A stretch of 64,000 nt of DNA from Acidobacteriota bacterium (GTDB lineage Bacteria > Acidobacteriota > Terriglobia > Bryobacterales > Bryobacteraceae): assembly GCA_018268715.1 (NCBI GenBank), contig JAFDVZ010000015.1:327238-391237 (forward strand). The letters are read 5' to 3'. Below the pieces are notes generated by a model. The model saw nothing but the letters and a program-made list of their open reading frames with translations. It ran no database searches and was not told the origin of the DNA. The position numbers and the translations under genes are program-made. Positions 48,241 to 57,821 of this stretch are shown here, piece after piece (position 1 is the first letter of the stretch; each line of letters starts with the position of its first letter).

Positions 48241-48654
48241 TCATTGTCGGCCCATGCCGCGCATTGCTCCGCGGCCCATCATGCCGCCGCGCCACATCGG
48301 CCATCCCTTCTCATCCCGCAATTTCAACGTTCTCTTTTCGGAGGGAATGGTCACCGAGATGGCTACGATATCGGGGTTCATTCGATAGCCTTTGACTCTC
48401 ACCGTCATGCCCGCTTTGGGGTTGAAGTCCTGCTCCATCAGGAATCGCACCGGACCCAGGAACACCTTGACCGTCGATTCTCCCGACTGAAGTTCTATGA
48501 ACGGCATGCCCTGGCCAGGCGTAATCTGCACCTTCTGGATCTTGCCTTCCACCGTGACCGTTGGATTCGAGGCGACGGGGGGCTGAGCCGCCCGAAGCGA
48601 CCAAATCATCGTCGTGGCGGCCGCAACTGCAATCACGAGTGCCGGAGTCTTCAT
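48241..48654 (-). CDS. Exported OB-fold-like protein with Met/Gly-rich tail
   Basis: A 137-residue protein with signal peptide (about 1-23) and a small beta domain of OB type (VTVEGKIQKVQITPGQG, PFIELQSGESTVKVFLGP, GMTVRVKGYRMN). The C-terminus is Met/Gly/Arg-rich (MWRGGMMGRGAMRGMGRQ), much like the tail of the Cys/Met-rich protein 1.8 kb away. A metal-handling role is suggested. It is divergent from the sensor kinase. Confidence 0.7.
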   Translation of the reverse strand: MKTPALVIAVAAATTMIWSLRAAQPPVASNPTVTVEGKIQKVQITPGQGMPFIELQSGESTVKVFLGPVRFLMEQDFNPKAGMTVRVKGYRMNPDIVAISVTIPSEKRTLKLRDEKGWPMWRGGMMGRGAMRGMGRQ

Positions 48655-48740
48655 AGGTCGATCCCCTTCTCATCATGCACGATGGTTGCCAGTCCGCGAC
48701 CCTGGGGACGTCGCGCGGCGCCTGGGTTAGGGAGGGCAAG

Positions 48741-49946
48741 ATGAAGACGAGCCGCTCCTGGAATCTGCTGTATGCGGCGACGTTCGCCCTGCCCCTTATC
48801 CTGGCGTTCGCCTCCGTGCGCACGTTCCGTGAAATGGACGCCCAACGGGAGGTCTATTTGCGAGATCGCGCCGCCGGGGTTGCTGGCCGCCTCGACGCCG
48901 CAGGGGCGCAAGACGGTCCCATCGAGGCTGCTATCGCCTCGCTTGCCGAAAGCGAACCGCATCTTCGCGATCTGAAGGTGCTGACAAGAGGCGCCGACGG
49001 CCGGAATCCCGAACTCGAGGCCGTGTGGGACGGACGGGAACTGTTCCATACGGATTTCGTCTGGCAGGGCGGCGCGCGGGTCTATCGCGCCTTCGTGCCT
49101 TTCCATGTGCATGGCGAGATGCGGGTGGCGCAGATCGATCTGGACCGCTCGGCCTCGGATTTCCTGGTCGTGCATGCGCGGCATAACGTGATCATCTCCG
49201 TGGTGGGCGGGGTGGCGCTGCTGTTGATCTCGCTCTATTCGATCTACGCCGCGCGCCGGACCGCGGCGCTGGAACGCCGCCAGTTGGAACTGCAGCACCT
49301 GGCCCGGTTGGGCGCCATGTCCGCCGTGCTGGCCCACGAGATTCGCAATCCGCTGGGGACCATTAAGGGATTCGCGCAACTGGCGCTCGAACAGGCGTCT
49401 GGCGGTCTGACGGCGCTGCTGACGCCTATCACCGAACAGACCCGGCGGCTGGAAACGCTCGTCAACGACCTGTTGGTCTACGGACGGCCGCCATCCCCCT
49501 CGCCACGCAAGGTAGCCTGGGCGGAGATCGCTGCTCGCCTGACGGCCCACGGCAGTCGTTTGACCGAGGGGCGCGTAGCACGGTTGAACGTCGCGGGCGC
49601 TGACATTCAGCTCCAAACGGATCCTGATTTGCTGGAGCACATCCTGGTGAACCTGACTCGAAACGCCCTGGATGCCGTGGATGGCCTGCCCGATGGATGC
49701 GTGCTCATCGACGCGGCGCTGCGCGATGGCGGCGTGACCGTCGCCGTACGCGACAACGGTCCTGGAGTGCCGGATGCGGAGATCCCGAAGATCCGCGAAC
49801 CGTTTTACACCACCAAGGCCTCCGGAACGGGACTGGGGCTGCCCATCAGCATCCGCCTCACTCACGCCCTGGGCGGCGTCTTCGATATTCACAATGACGA
49901 GGCCGGCGGAACCGTCGCCACGGTGACGTTGCCCGCGGAAAGATGA
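48741..49946 (+). CDS. Sensor histidine kinase (NtrB-like, membrane-bound)
   Basis: A 401-residue kinase. Two membrane helices (about 8-26 and 150-170) enclose a periplasmic domain of about 120 residues. HisKA contains H199 in VLAHEIRNPLGTIKGF, and the ATPase domain carries LVNLTRNALDAV, VRDNGPGVPD and GTGLGLPISI. GGGAGGG precedes ATG 48741. Its stop overlaps the start of the NtrC-type regulator, its cognate partner. The next neighbours upstream are exported cytochrome and metal-type proteins, so an envelope or redox/metal signal is plausible. Confidence 0.92.
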   Translation: MKTSRSWNLLYAATFALPLILAFASVRTFREMDAQREVYLRDRAAGVAGRLDAAGAQDGPIEAAIASLAESEPHLRDLKVLTRGADGRNPELEAVWDGRELFHTDFVWQGGARVYRAFVPFHVHGEMRVAQIDLDRSASDFLVVHARHNVIISVVGGVALLLISLYSIYAARRTAALERRQLELQHLARLGAMSAVLAHEIRNPLGTIKGFAQLALEQASGGLTALLTPITEQTRRLETLVNDLLVYGRPPSPSPRKVAWAEIAARLTAHGSRLTEGRVARLNVAGADIQLQTDPDLLEHILVNLTRNALDAVDGLPDGCVLIDAALRDGGVTVAVRDNGPGVPDAEIPKIREPFYTTKASGTGLGLPISIRLTHALGGVFDIHNDEAGGTVATVTLPAER

Positions 49947-51268
49947 ATATGGAACAGATTCTGATCGTCGACGATGATCCCGGCTTCAGGGCGCTGCTGC
50001 AGACAATTCTGAAAGGCGAAGGGTACGACGTTCAAACGACCGGGTCCATCGCCGCGGCGATCCGTGCGGGGGCGCAGCAGCAGTTCCACATTGTGCTTAC
50101 GGATCTGAAGTTGCCCGACGGCGACGGCCTTGCGATCCTGCGGCGCTGGCGGGAGAACGGTTGGCAGACGCCGTTCATCGTCATCACGGGTTTCGGCACC
50201 GTTCCTTCGGCGGTGGAAGCGATGAAACTCGGCGCGGTGGACTATCTCGGCAAGCCGCTCAGCAGCCCCGACGAGTTGCGCATCCTGGTGCAGAAGGCTC
50301 TGGCGGGACAGCGCGTGGCGAATGAGCGAGACGTGCTGAGGGAGGAGAACGCGGCTCGCTTCTCCACCGGAAACATCATCGCGGAGCACCCGTCGATGGT
50401 CCGCACGCTGGCGCTTGTGCGCAAGGTGGCGGCCACCAACGCCACTGTGCTTGTGACGGGGGAGAGCGGAACTGGCAAGGAAATCCTGGCGAGGCTCATT
50501 CACGACAACAGCACGCGAGCCGATCGTGTGTTTGTGGCGGTGAACTGCGCCGCGCTGTCGCCGACGCTGATCGAGAGCGAGTTATTTGGCCATGAGAAGG
50601 GCGCGTTCACCGGCGCCGGCGGCCAGCACAGCGGCCGGTTCGAGCGCGCTCATGGCGGCACGCTGTTTCTGGATGAGATCGGAGAGTTGGATGCGAATCT
50701 GCAAACCAAGCTACTCCGCGTGTTGCAGGAGCGCACTTTTGAGCGCGTGGGCGGCGCCCGTCAGATCACGGTGGATGTGCGGGTGGTGGCGGCGACCAAT
50801 CGGGACCTGAAGTCGCAGGTCAAGGACGGCGCGTTCCGGCAGGACCTCTATTACCGCATCAGCGCCTTCCCGATTGAAGCCCCGCCGTTGCGCGAACGCG
50901 GGAGTGATATCGTCAAACTAGCGCGCTTCTTTCTTGGTCGCGCGGCCCGTGACATGGGAAAGCCGGCCCCCGGCCTGTCAACGGAGGCCGAGGCTGCCCT
51001 TATGAGCTACGCGTGGCCTGGCAATGTCCGCGAATTGGAGAACATGATGGAGAGAGCGGCGATTCTCGCCGATGGAGAAGTGGCGCTGGACGATCTCGCC
51101 ATCGCAGACGACGCGCCAAGCCGTCCGTTGCGGTTCACCGATATCGAGCGAAAGGCCATTGAGGACGCGCTTGCGGACAACGGCGGCAATCGCACCAGGG
51201 CGGCGCGCCAACTCGGCATCAGTCTTCGGACGTTACAGTATCGGTTAAAAGAGTACGGATTGGTATGA
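49943..51268 (+). CDS. Sigma-54-dependent response regulator (NtrC family)
   Basis: A 441-residue regulator in three domains. The receiver has phospho-acceptor D54 ([14 protein letters not shown]). The AAA+ domain has GESGTGKE (Walker A), the GAFTGA loop that contacts sigma-54, [12 protein letters not shown] (Walker B) and the arginine-finger region [13 protein letters not shown] Fis-type helix-turn-helix ends the protein ([20 protein letters not shown]). ATGA overlap couples it to the kinase and to the following methyltransferase. Confidence 0.95.
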   Translation: MNMEQILIVDDDPGFRALLQTILKGEGYDVQTTGSIAAAIRAGAQQQFHIVLTDLKLPDGDGLAILRRWRENGWQTPFIVITGFGTVPSAVEAMKLGAVDYLGKPLSSPDELRILVQKALAGQRVANERDVLREENAARFSTGNIIAEHPSMVRTLALVRKVAATNATVLVTGESGTGKEILARLIHDNSTRADRVFVAVNCAALSPTLIESELFGHEKGAFTGAGGQHSGRFERAHGGTLFLDEIGELDANLQTKLLRVLQERTFERVGGARQITVDVRVVAATNRDLKSQVKDGAFRQDLYYRISAFPIEAPPLRERGSDIVKLARFFLGRAARDMGKPAPGLSTEAEAALMSYAWPGNVRELENMMERAAILADGEVALDDLAIADDAPSRPLRFTDIERKAIEDALADNGGNRTRAARQLGISLRTLQYRLKEYGLV

Positions 51269-51837
51269 ACGAACGCACCTTTAAAGCAAGCGACGCACAG
51301 AAGCTGGAGGATCCGGCGCGGCTTGAGTGGCTGCCCCCAGCCGACGTCATCGGGAAACTCGATCTCACGCCGGGGATGGTGGTGGCGGACATCGGAGCGG
51401 GTACGGGCTACTTTTCGATCCCGATCGCCGCGCGGGTGAACCGTGTCTTTTCCGTCGATCTTCAGACGGAGATGCTCGGGTTGTTGCGCGGGAAACTGGC
51501 CAGCACGGGGCTGGCCGCCAACATCGAACTGGTTCACGGCAGCGCCGTAGCGACGAATTTGGCCGCCGCCAGTTGCGATCTTGCGTTCTTCGCGAACGTT
51601 TGGCATGAACTCGACGACCTCGACATGGTGCTTACCGAGGCGCGCCGCATTCTCCGCGCCGGAGGGCGCCTGGCGATTGTCGACTGGAGTCCCGATCGGG
51701 ACCACCCGCCCGGACCGCCTGTCCATCACCGGATCGCCCCGGAACAGGTTCGCCGCGTTCTTGAGGCGGCGGGCTGGACCGTCGCGCCTGCCTCGCCCAC
51801 CGGGCGGTATCACTACATGGTGATTGCGCTCGCGTAG
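51265..51837 (+). CDS. Class I SAM-dependent methyltransferase
   Basis: A 190-residue methyltransferase with SAM loop VADIGAGTGYFSIPIAARV and motif II/III region LAFFANVWHELDDLD and GGRLAIVDW. It is of the general Methyltransf_11/25 type; substrate unknown. Its ATG overlaps the regulator stop (ATGA), so it shares the transcript with the two-component pair and may modify a compound or metalloid they sense. Confidence 0.87.
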   Translation: MNERTFKASDAQKLEDPARLEWLPPADVIGKLDLTPGMVVADIGAGTGYFSIPIAARVNRVFSVDLQTEMLGLLRGKLASTGLAANIELVHGSAVATNLAAASCDLAFFANVWHELDDLDMVLTEARRILRAGGRLAIVDWSPDRDHPPGPPVHHRIAPEQVRRVLEAAGWTVAPASPTGRYHYMVIALA

Positions 51838-51859
51838 GCCTGCACCCGGGTCCTCGACG

Positions 51860-53422
51860 CTATTTCTTGGGCGGCGGCGCCGGAACGTACGATGAGTCCG
51901 TCGGTTGGGCGTCGGCGAACTGGTCGTCGTCCTTCATTTCCTTCTTGAGTCGGTATAACTCACGTTTCAACGTCGCCACGGTCTTCTGGGCGGCGGGATC
52001 GTTGTAGATATTGTTCATCTCGGCCGGGTCCTTCACCAGGTCGTAGCACTCCCACTGGTCTTTCTTCCAGAAGTAGATCAGCTTGTGGGTGTCGGTGCGG
52101 ACGCCGTAGTGCGCGCGGGTGTTGTGATCTCCCGGATCGTGGTAGTAGCGGTAGTACATCGCCCGCCGCCATTCGCGCGGCTTCTTGCCTTTCCAGATCG
52201 GGACGAAACTCGCGCCCTGCATGTCCGTGGGCGTCGGCTGCCCGGCCAGGTCGAGGAAGGTCGGCGCGAAGTCGCAGTTGATGCCGATCGCCTGCGATGT
52301 GCTGCCAGGCCGGATTCCTCCCGGCCACCGCACCAGGAACGGCATGCGCAGAGACTCCTCGTACATGAACCGCTTGTCGAACAGCCCATGCTCTCCCAGG
52401 AAAAAACCCTGGTCGCTTGTGTAGATGATGACGGTGTTATCCCGCAGTCCGTTCGAGTCGACCCAGTCGAGCACCCTTCCCACGTTGTCATCGACGCTCT
52501 GAACGCACGCCAGGTAGTCCTGCATGTAACGCTGATATTTCCAGCTTTCGAGTTCCTTGCCGGTCAGCGTCTTCTTAACTCCGTCCACCACCGTCTCCAC
52601 CTCGGTGGGCTTCACTGACAACCACTTGCGCGTTTCGGCGGCGGATAAGCCGGACGGAGGTGGGATCTTCAGGTCCAACCGCGTCAGGTCTCGGAACACG
52701 GACTGTTTCTGCTCGCGAATTGCGTCGGTCCGGCCAGCGTAGTCGTCCCGCAGGTTCGCGGGCTCCGGAATATGCCGATTCTCGAACATCTTGCGGTGTT
52801 TCTCATCGGGCGTCCACTCCCGGTGCGGCGCTTTGTGATGCGACATGATGAAAAACGGTTTGTCCTTGGGGCGGTTCTTCATCGCATCGATGGTGATGTC
52901 GGTGATGATGTCGGTGGCGTAGCCCTGGTACGTGGTGGATCCGTCCTTGTCGTACAGAACCGGATTGTTGTACACGCCCTGGCCCGGAAGGATGTTCCAA
53001 TAATCGAAACCGGTCGGGTTGCTCCCCAGGTGCCACTTCCCGATCATCGCCGTGTGGTAGCCGGCCTGCTGAAGCAACTTCGGCGCCGTCTGTTGCGAGC
53101 CATCGAAGCGGTTGAACACGGGAACGCCGTTCAGGTGGCTGTACTTGCCCGTCAGGATGGTGGCGCGGCTCGGGGTGCAGATGGAATTCGTCGCGAAGAC
53201 GCGGTCCATGCGCATGCCTTCTTTTGCAAGACGGTCCAGGTTGGGCGTCTGGTTCACCTTGCTCCCGTAGCAACTGATGGCCTGCGACGCATGGTCGTCG
53301 GTCATGATGAACACGATGTTCGGACGCGTCCGGCCGGTGGCGGCGCCGAACGCCGAGGCGGCGAATGGCCGGGATGTCAGGAGTGGGAGCGCCAGTAGAT
53401 CTCGTCGCGAAAGGCTCTGCAT
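51860..53422 (-). CDS. Sulfatase (type I, formylglycine-dependent), Tat-exported
   Basis: A 520-residue sulfatase. SRRDLLALPLL is a Tat-type signal start. The active-site motif is C82-T-P-S-R (NSICTPSRATILTGKYSH), in which the Cys is oxidised to formylglycine. Metal ligands are in IVFIMTDDHASQ and near VIIYTSDQGFFLGEHGL; IGKWHLG also matches the family. It probably desulfates a glycan. The M20 hydrolase lies upstream on the same strand with 49 bases between. Confidence 0.95.
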   Translation of the reverse strand: MQSLSRRDLLALPLLTSRPFAASAFGAATGRTRPNIVFIMTDDHASQAISCYGSKVNQTPNLDRLAKEGMRMDRVFATNSICTPSRATILTGKYSHLNGVPVFNRFDGSQQTAPKLLQQAGYHTAMIGKWHLGSNPTGFDYWNILPGQGVYNNPVLYDKDGSTTYQGYATDIITDITIDAMKNRPKDKPFFIMSHHKAPHREWTPDEKHRKMFENRHIPEPANLRDDYAGRTDAIREQKQSVFRDLTRLDLKIPPPSGLSAAETRKWLSVKPTEVETVVDGVKKTLTGKELESWKYQRYMQDYLACVQSVDDNVGRVLDWVDSNGLRDNTVIIYTSDQGFFLGEHGLFDKRFMYEESLRMPFLVRWPGGIRPGSTSQAIGINCDFAPTFLDLAGQPTPTDMQGASFVPIWKGKKPREWRRAMYYRYYHDPGDHNTRAHYGVRTDTHKLIYFWKKDQWECYDLVKDPAEMNNIYNDPAAQKTVATLKRELYRLKKEMKDDDQFADAQPTDSSYVPAPPPKK

Positions 53423-53471
53423 GCTAACGAATACAATGACAGCACCAGAGCCTCAATTCAAGTTCGCGGTC

Positions 53472-55085
53472 CTACTGCCGCACCGTCGGATACTTGATGC
53501 CCAACTGCTCCAGATAGGTGTCGTACTTTGAAGGGTCGTAATACAGGCTCTTCATCTTCGGCCGGTATTCGTCCATGATCTTCTTGTTCAACCAGATGGC
53601 CGGGACGTCGTTCGGGCGGATGATCGGCTGATACTTTGTCTCCTTGGACTGCACCGTCTTGAAGTACGTCCAGGCTTGCGTCACCACCTCCGGATGCAGC
53701 AGCAGGTCGAGCATCGTCATCGCCTGCACCTTGGCCCCCGCCACCACGCCCTTGTGCGCGATGGGCGTCGCCATGGCGATCGCGTTCGCCCAGTTGTGGC
53801 CCGGCGTCCCCGAAATGTTCGCCGGGTAGCGCAACACCACCGTGGGCGCGTTCCACGAGATGTCTCCAATATCGTCGGATCCGCCGCCCATCGGTCCCAT
53901 GTTCGAGCCGAATCCATCCGATTCGCTTTCCGTTCGCGGCGCTCGCATCTCGTCGATCTTCGCCGACAGGCCCTTCTCGGGCTGCTTCAATTCCTTCTGG
54001 AGAGCCTTGGCCAGCGCCTGGTCTTCCGCCGACCATTGCGGCAGTCCCACCGCCTTGATGTTGGCGTACATCAACTCCGCGACCGGCTTGCTGAAATAGC
54101 CGGGCCAGGCGGAGCCGAGCACCCTTGATTCCATCGTGGTGTCCGTCATCATCGTGGCCGCCTGCGCCATCCGGTCGCCGATCTTCCACAGGTCCATGAT
54201 GTGCGGGTAGTCGGCCTCCCGGAAGTAATACCAAACCGTCGCGTTCTGGGGCACCACGTTCGGCTGGTCTCCGCCGTTGGTGATGACGTAATGCGAACGT
54301 TGCGCCAACCGCAGATGTTCGCGCCGGAAGTTCCAACCCACATCCATCAACTCCACGGCGTCCAGCGCGCTGCGTCCGCGCCACGGAGCGCCCGCGCTGT
54401 GCGCGCTCTCGCCCTTGAAGTGATACTCCACCGACACCATGCCGTTGCCGCCGCCCGGTCCATACGATACGCCGAAGCTGTTGGCCACATGCGCGAACAG
54501 CACCACGTCGACTTCCTTGAACAGGCCCGCGCGTACGAAGTACGCCTTCGTGCCGAGTTGTTCCTCCGCCACGCCGGGCCACAGTTTGATCGTGCCCTGC
54601 AGATGCTCCCGCTCCATGATCTTCTTCACCGCAAGGGCCGCCACAATGTTCATCGGCACACCCGAGTTGTGGCCTTCGCCATGGCCGGGAGCCCCCTCGA
54701 TCATCGGGTCGTGGTAGGCGACGCCCGGTTTCTGCGACGCCTGCGGAATGCAGTCGATGTCGGAGCCCAGCGCGATCACCGGTTTGCCGCTTCCCCACGT
54801 GGCCATCCACGCGGTGGGAATTCCCGCCACGCCCTTCTCCACCTTGAATCCGTTCGACTCGAGAATGCCAGTGAGATACTTCGAAGTTTCAACTTCCTGG
54901 AAGCCGAGTTCGCCGAAGCTGAACACCGAGTCCACCATCACCTGGGCCTGCTTGCGCATGCCCTCCACCGCGCCGGCCAGGTCGGCCTTTAGCGCGATTT
55001 CCCTGGAGGTGGGATTGGGCGGAGCGGTCTGCGCAAGGAGCGGGGCGGCGACAACGAGCGTCGCGATAGATAAGAGTTTAGTCAT
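53472..55085 (-). CDS. M20-family amidohydrolase (AbgB-like), exported
   Basis: A 537-residue metallopeptidase-fold protein. The start is placed at ATG 55085, giving signal peptide MTKLLSIATLVVAAPLLAQ; the longer frame would bury it. Zinc-site regions are ALGSDIDCIPQASQ, APGHGEGHNSGVPM and LWPGVAEEQLG. The dimerisation insert spans about 215-330. The relatives cleave aminobenzoyl-glutamate or N-acyl amino acids; substrate here unknown. It precedes the sulfatase on the same strand. Confidence 0.9.
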   Translation of the reverse strand: MTKLLSIATLVVAAPLLAQTAPPNPTSREIALKADLAGAVEGMRKQAQVMVDSVFSFGELGFQEVETSKYLTGILESNGFKVEKGVAGIPTAWMATWGSGKPVIALGSDIDCIPQASQKPGVAYHDPMIEGAPGHGEGHNSGVPMNIVAALAVKKIMEREHLQGTIKLWPGVAEEQLGTKAYFVRAGLFKEVDVVLFAHVANSFGVSYGPGGGNGMVSVEYHFKGESAHSAGAPWRGRSALDAVELMDVGWNFRREHLRLAQRSHYVITNGGDQPNVVPQNATVWYYFREADYPHIMDLWKIGDRMAQAATMMTDTTMESRVLGSAWPGYFSKPVAELMYANIKAVGLPQWSAEDQALAKALQKELKQPEKGLSAKIDEMRAPRTESESDGFGSNMGPMGGGSDDIGDISWNAPTVVLRYPANISGTPGHNWANAIAMATPIAHKGVVAGAKVQAMTMLDLLLHPEVVTQAWTYFKTVQSKETKYQPIIRPNDVPAIWLNKKIMDEYRPKMKSLYYDPSKYDTYLEQLGIKYPTVRQ

Positions 55086-55202
55086 GTTGAGATCGATGTC
55101 TCGAACGTGGAGGAGCCCTGACAGGTCGGCCGTGTAATCTGTAGACGGAATTATGGCACACGAAGCGGGCGCAGGCAATCGCCGCTCGTTCGGCGCCGCC
55201 GC

Positions 55203-57755
55203 TCAGAACAGGAAATCGAAATCGGCCGTGAATCGCCGCCCGCGATGACCGAAGAAGTAGCCGAAGGCAGGATCGGCGACGTTCGGATGCACTGCCTCCG
55301 GATTGAAGTGGTTGGTGAGGTTGAACGACGCCAGCGACACTCGCACCGAGTACTTCGCGTTGATCTTGATGTCCTTTGAGATGCGCGAATCGATCGAGAG
55401 GAAGTGCGGGTACCGGTGGCTGTTCGGAATGCCGTAATACTGCTGGGATGCGGTCAACTCGCTGTACGGAAACCCGCTGCGATACTCGATCACCGGTGCG
55501 GCCTGGATGGTCTTGGTCAGGCGGAATACGCCCCACGCCAACAGTCGGTGCGGCAGGTCGGCGCTCAACGTCCCGTAGGCGTTTTCGGGGATCACCGGCA
55601 CGGGCACGGTTCCCAGGAACTTGCCGAAATCGTTCAGATCCCCGCGAGCGCGCGACTGCGTGTAGGAGGCGAATAACTCGCGATCCGTGCGCAGTTTCAA
55701 CTGCGCCATCACGTCGAACTGGCGGTATCGCGACTGTCCGGTGCCCTGCAATAGATACGCGCCCAGGTTGGTTTCCGGATCGGGCGGCACGCGCACCAGC
55801 GTCACCAACCCGTCGGAGATGTTGCTGAGGAACGTCGCGCGCAGCCGGAGGTAGCGCGTGACGGGGTGCTCCAGTTGGATGCTCCAAACCTGGCTGCGCG
55901 GCGAGAAATTCCCGTCCACCGGGCGCTGCGACACGAAGGGGAACCGCACGCGGTTCTGCCCGAGCGTGTTGAGGAAGAGGAACGGTCCCAGGCTGACGTT
56001 GCCCTGCCCGTCGTAGAAGGTGACTTCGCGGTTGGGATACCGGTTGAACCCGTAAACGTTGAGCGGCACGCGGTCATAGAACAATCCCGCGCCGCCCCGT
56101 ATGACCGTTCCCAGACCGCTGAAGGGCGTCCACGCCAGGCCGATGCGAGGCGCTACTCGAAACGCGCCCGAAATCTGCTGCGCCTCCGTCCGCAGACCCA
56201 TGTCGACGGCGAAACGCGGAGTGATGATCCAGTGGTCCTGCCCGAAGAACGACTTCTCGATGTCGTCCACTTCGAAGGAGTGCGTGGGACGCGGGAACGA
56301 CACCCTGACCATCTCCGCGCCTTCGGCGTTCACGATCTCGATGGTGTGAGAGAATCGGTCGCCGGTGTGGTCGCTCCAGGCCGAATAGCCGCCTACCTTG
56401 AAATGGTGCGAGCCCAGTCGATCGAGCGGTGCGAATGAGTACGAGGAAGCGCCGCTGATGCGCTGGGCGAAGCGGTGCTGTTCGGCGAAGTAGCTGCCGC
56501 TGTTGCCTGCCGGGCCGATGATCATCGCACCCGTTCCACGTCCCCATACGGCGGAGTCGAAGTTCGTGACGGAAAAGCGGGATTCCAGTAACCCCCCGTG
56601 CAGGGTGTATCGGTCGATGGCGGTGCCGGTGTAGTTGTGCGTCTTTGCGTCCGGCGACACCGGCTCCGGATTGAAGAAGTCGAGGTTCAGAAAACCTAGT
56701 CGCTCCGGCGCCACGTGCACCGTGGCTGTCACAAGATGCTTTGCCGACGCCACCCAGTCCAGTTGAGTGAACGAGTTCAGCCCCGCCTGCTTCTTGCGAT
56801 TGTAGGGGAAGGGAAGCGTGTAGATGGGCGTCTTCCGCACCGCGTACTCGAAGCCCTCCGATAGAAACAGGCGATCCTTGATCAGCGGGCCGTCGAAGTT
56901 CAAACGCGGAGTGGCGGTGCGCAGTCCGCGCAGGTGGTAACTCCGGATGAAGAACTCGGGAAGGGGATCGTTCAGCTCCCACTTCCACTTGTCGCCGCCC
57001 CGTTTGGTCTCCACCGAAACCAGGCCCGCCGTGAAGCGTCCATACTCCGCCAGATAGGCGGTCTGATACACGTTCAGGATCTCGACGCTGTCGATGGGGA
57101 TGGTGGAGCCGAACTGCCCGGTGGCGGGGTCCGTGACGTCGGCCGAATTCACGATCAGGGCGCTGCGGTTTTCCGGGCTGGAGGACAGAATCAGTCCGCC
57201 GCCTGGTTCGCGCACTACGCCGGGCGTCAACGGCAACGCATCGGCGACTGTGGCGGGACGATTCGGTAGTTCCTTGGCCTTCTGCGGCGGCAGACGATTC
57301 GGCTCGGACGTGGGATCCTCCACCGCGATCACGGTGCCGCGCACCTCTACGGAGTCGGTGCGCGTGGCGATGTTGGTGAGTGCGAGTTCGAGCAACAGTC
57401 CGCCGGCGGGCAACTCGATTGCGTGATTGCTAACGGGCTCGAAGCCTTCCTTGGCGACGGAAAGAACGTAATGCGAGGGCTTCAGGCCGGTGAATACCGC
57501 GCGTCCGGCGTCGTCGGTTTGGACCTTCCGCGCCGGCGGAGCATCCCCGGCAAGTTCGAGCACGGCGCCGCTCACCGGCTGGCCGTGGGGATCGCGGACC
57601 AGCACCTCCATCCGGGGAGACGTTTGCGCATGCAGCGCCCACAACACTGTCCCCAGAAAAAAGACGCGCGCTACGCTGAATTTATTCTCTATACGGAAAG
57701 GATAGCGTGCCTCGCCGAGTCGGAGCGCGGTGACAGTACCAGTCCTCGGCTCCAC
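55203..57755 (-). CDS. TonB-dependent receptor with carboxypeptidase-regulatory-like domain
   Basis: About 850 residues. ARVFFLGTVLWALHAQ is the likely signal peptide, then the regulatory-like domain (VLVRDPHGQPVSGAVLEL), the plug (KELPNRPATVADALPLTPGV, YLAEYGRFTAGLVSVE) and a barrel ending GRRFTADFDFLF. No ATG precedes the signal sequence nearby; GTG 57755 is the nearest usable in-frame start, but it leaves a long N-region, so the start is uncertain. It is divergent from the GH127 gene and may import products of it or of the sulfatase. Confidence 0.85.
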   Translation of the reverse strand: MEPRTGTVTALRLGEARYPFRIENKFSVARVFFLGTVLWALHAQTSPRMEVLVRDPHGQPVSGAVLELAGDAPPARKVQTDDAGRAVFTGLKPSHYVLSVAKEGFEPVSNHAIELPAGGLLLELALTNIATRTDSVEVRGTVIAVEDPTSEPNRLPPQKAKELPNRPATVADALPLTPGVVREPGGGLILSSSPENRSALIVNSADVTDPATGQFGSTIPIDSVEILNVYQTAYLAEYGRFTAGLVSVETKRGGDKWKWELNDPLPEFFIRSYHLRGLRTATPRLNFDGPLIKDRLFLSEGFEYAVRKTPIYTLPFPYNRKKQAGLNSFTQLDWVASAKHLVTATVHVAPERLGFLNLDFFNPEPVSPDAKTHNYTGTAIDRYTLHGGLLESRFSVTNFDSAVWGRGTGAMIIGPAGNSGSYFAEQHRFAQRISGASSYSFAPLDRLGSHHFKVGGYSAWSDHTGDRFSHTIEIVNAEGAEMVRVSFPRPTHSFEVDDIEKSFFGQDHWIITPRFAVDMGLRTEAQQISGAFRVAPRIGLAWTPFSGLGTVIRGGAGLFYDRVPLNVYGFNRYPNREVTFYDGQGNVSLGPFLFLNTLGQNRVRFPFVSQRPVDGNFSPRSQVWSIQLEHPVTRYLRLRATFLSNISDGLVTLVRVPPDPETNLGAYLLQGTGQSRYRQFDVMAQLKLRTDRELFASYTQSRARGDLNDFGKFLGTVPVPVIPENAYGTLSADLPHRLLAWGVFRLTKTIQAAPVIEYRSGFPYSELTASQQYYGIPNSHRYPHFLSIDSRISKDIKINAKYSVRVSLASFNLTNHFNPEAVHPNVADPAFGYFFGHRGRRFTADFDFLF

Positions 57756-57821
57756 CGCTGGTTGCGGCGTGCGGCCCTCAACGGTCGTCAGCCCGTTTCG
57801 ATACGATAAACCCAACCTGCC

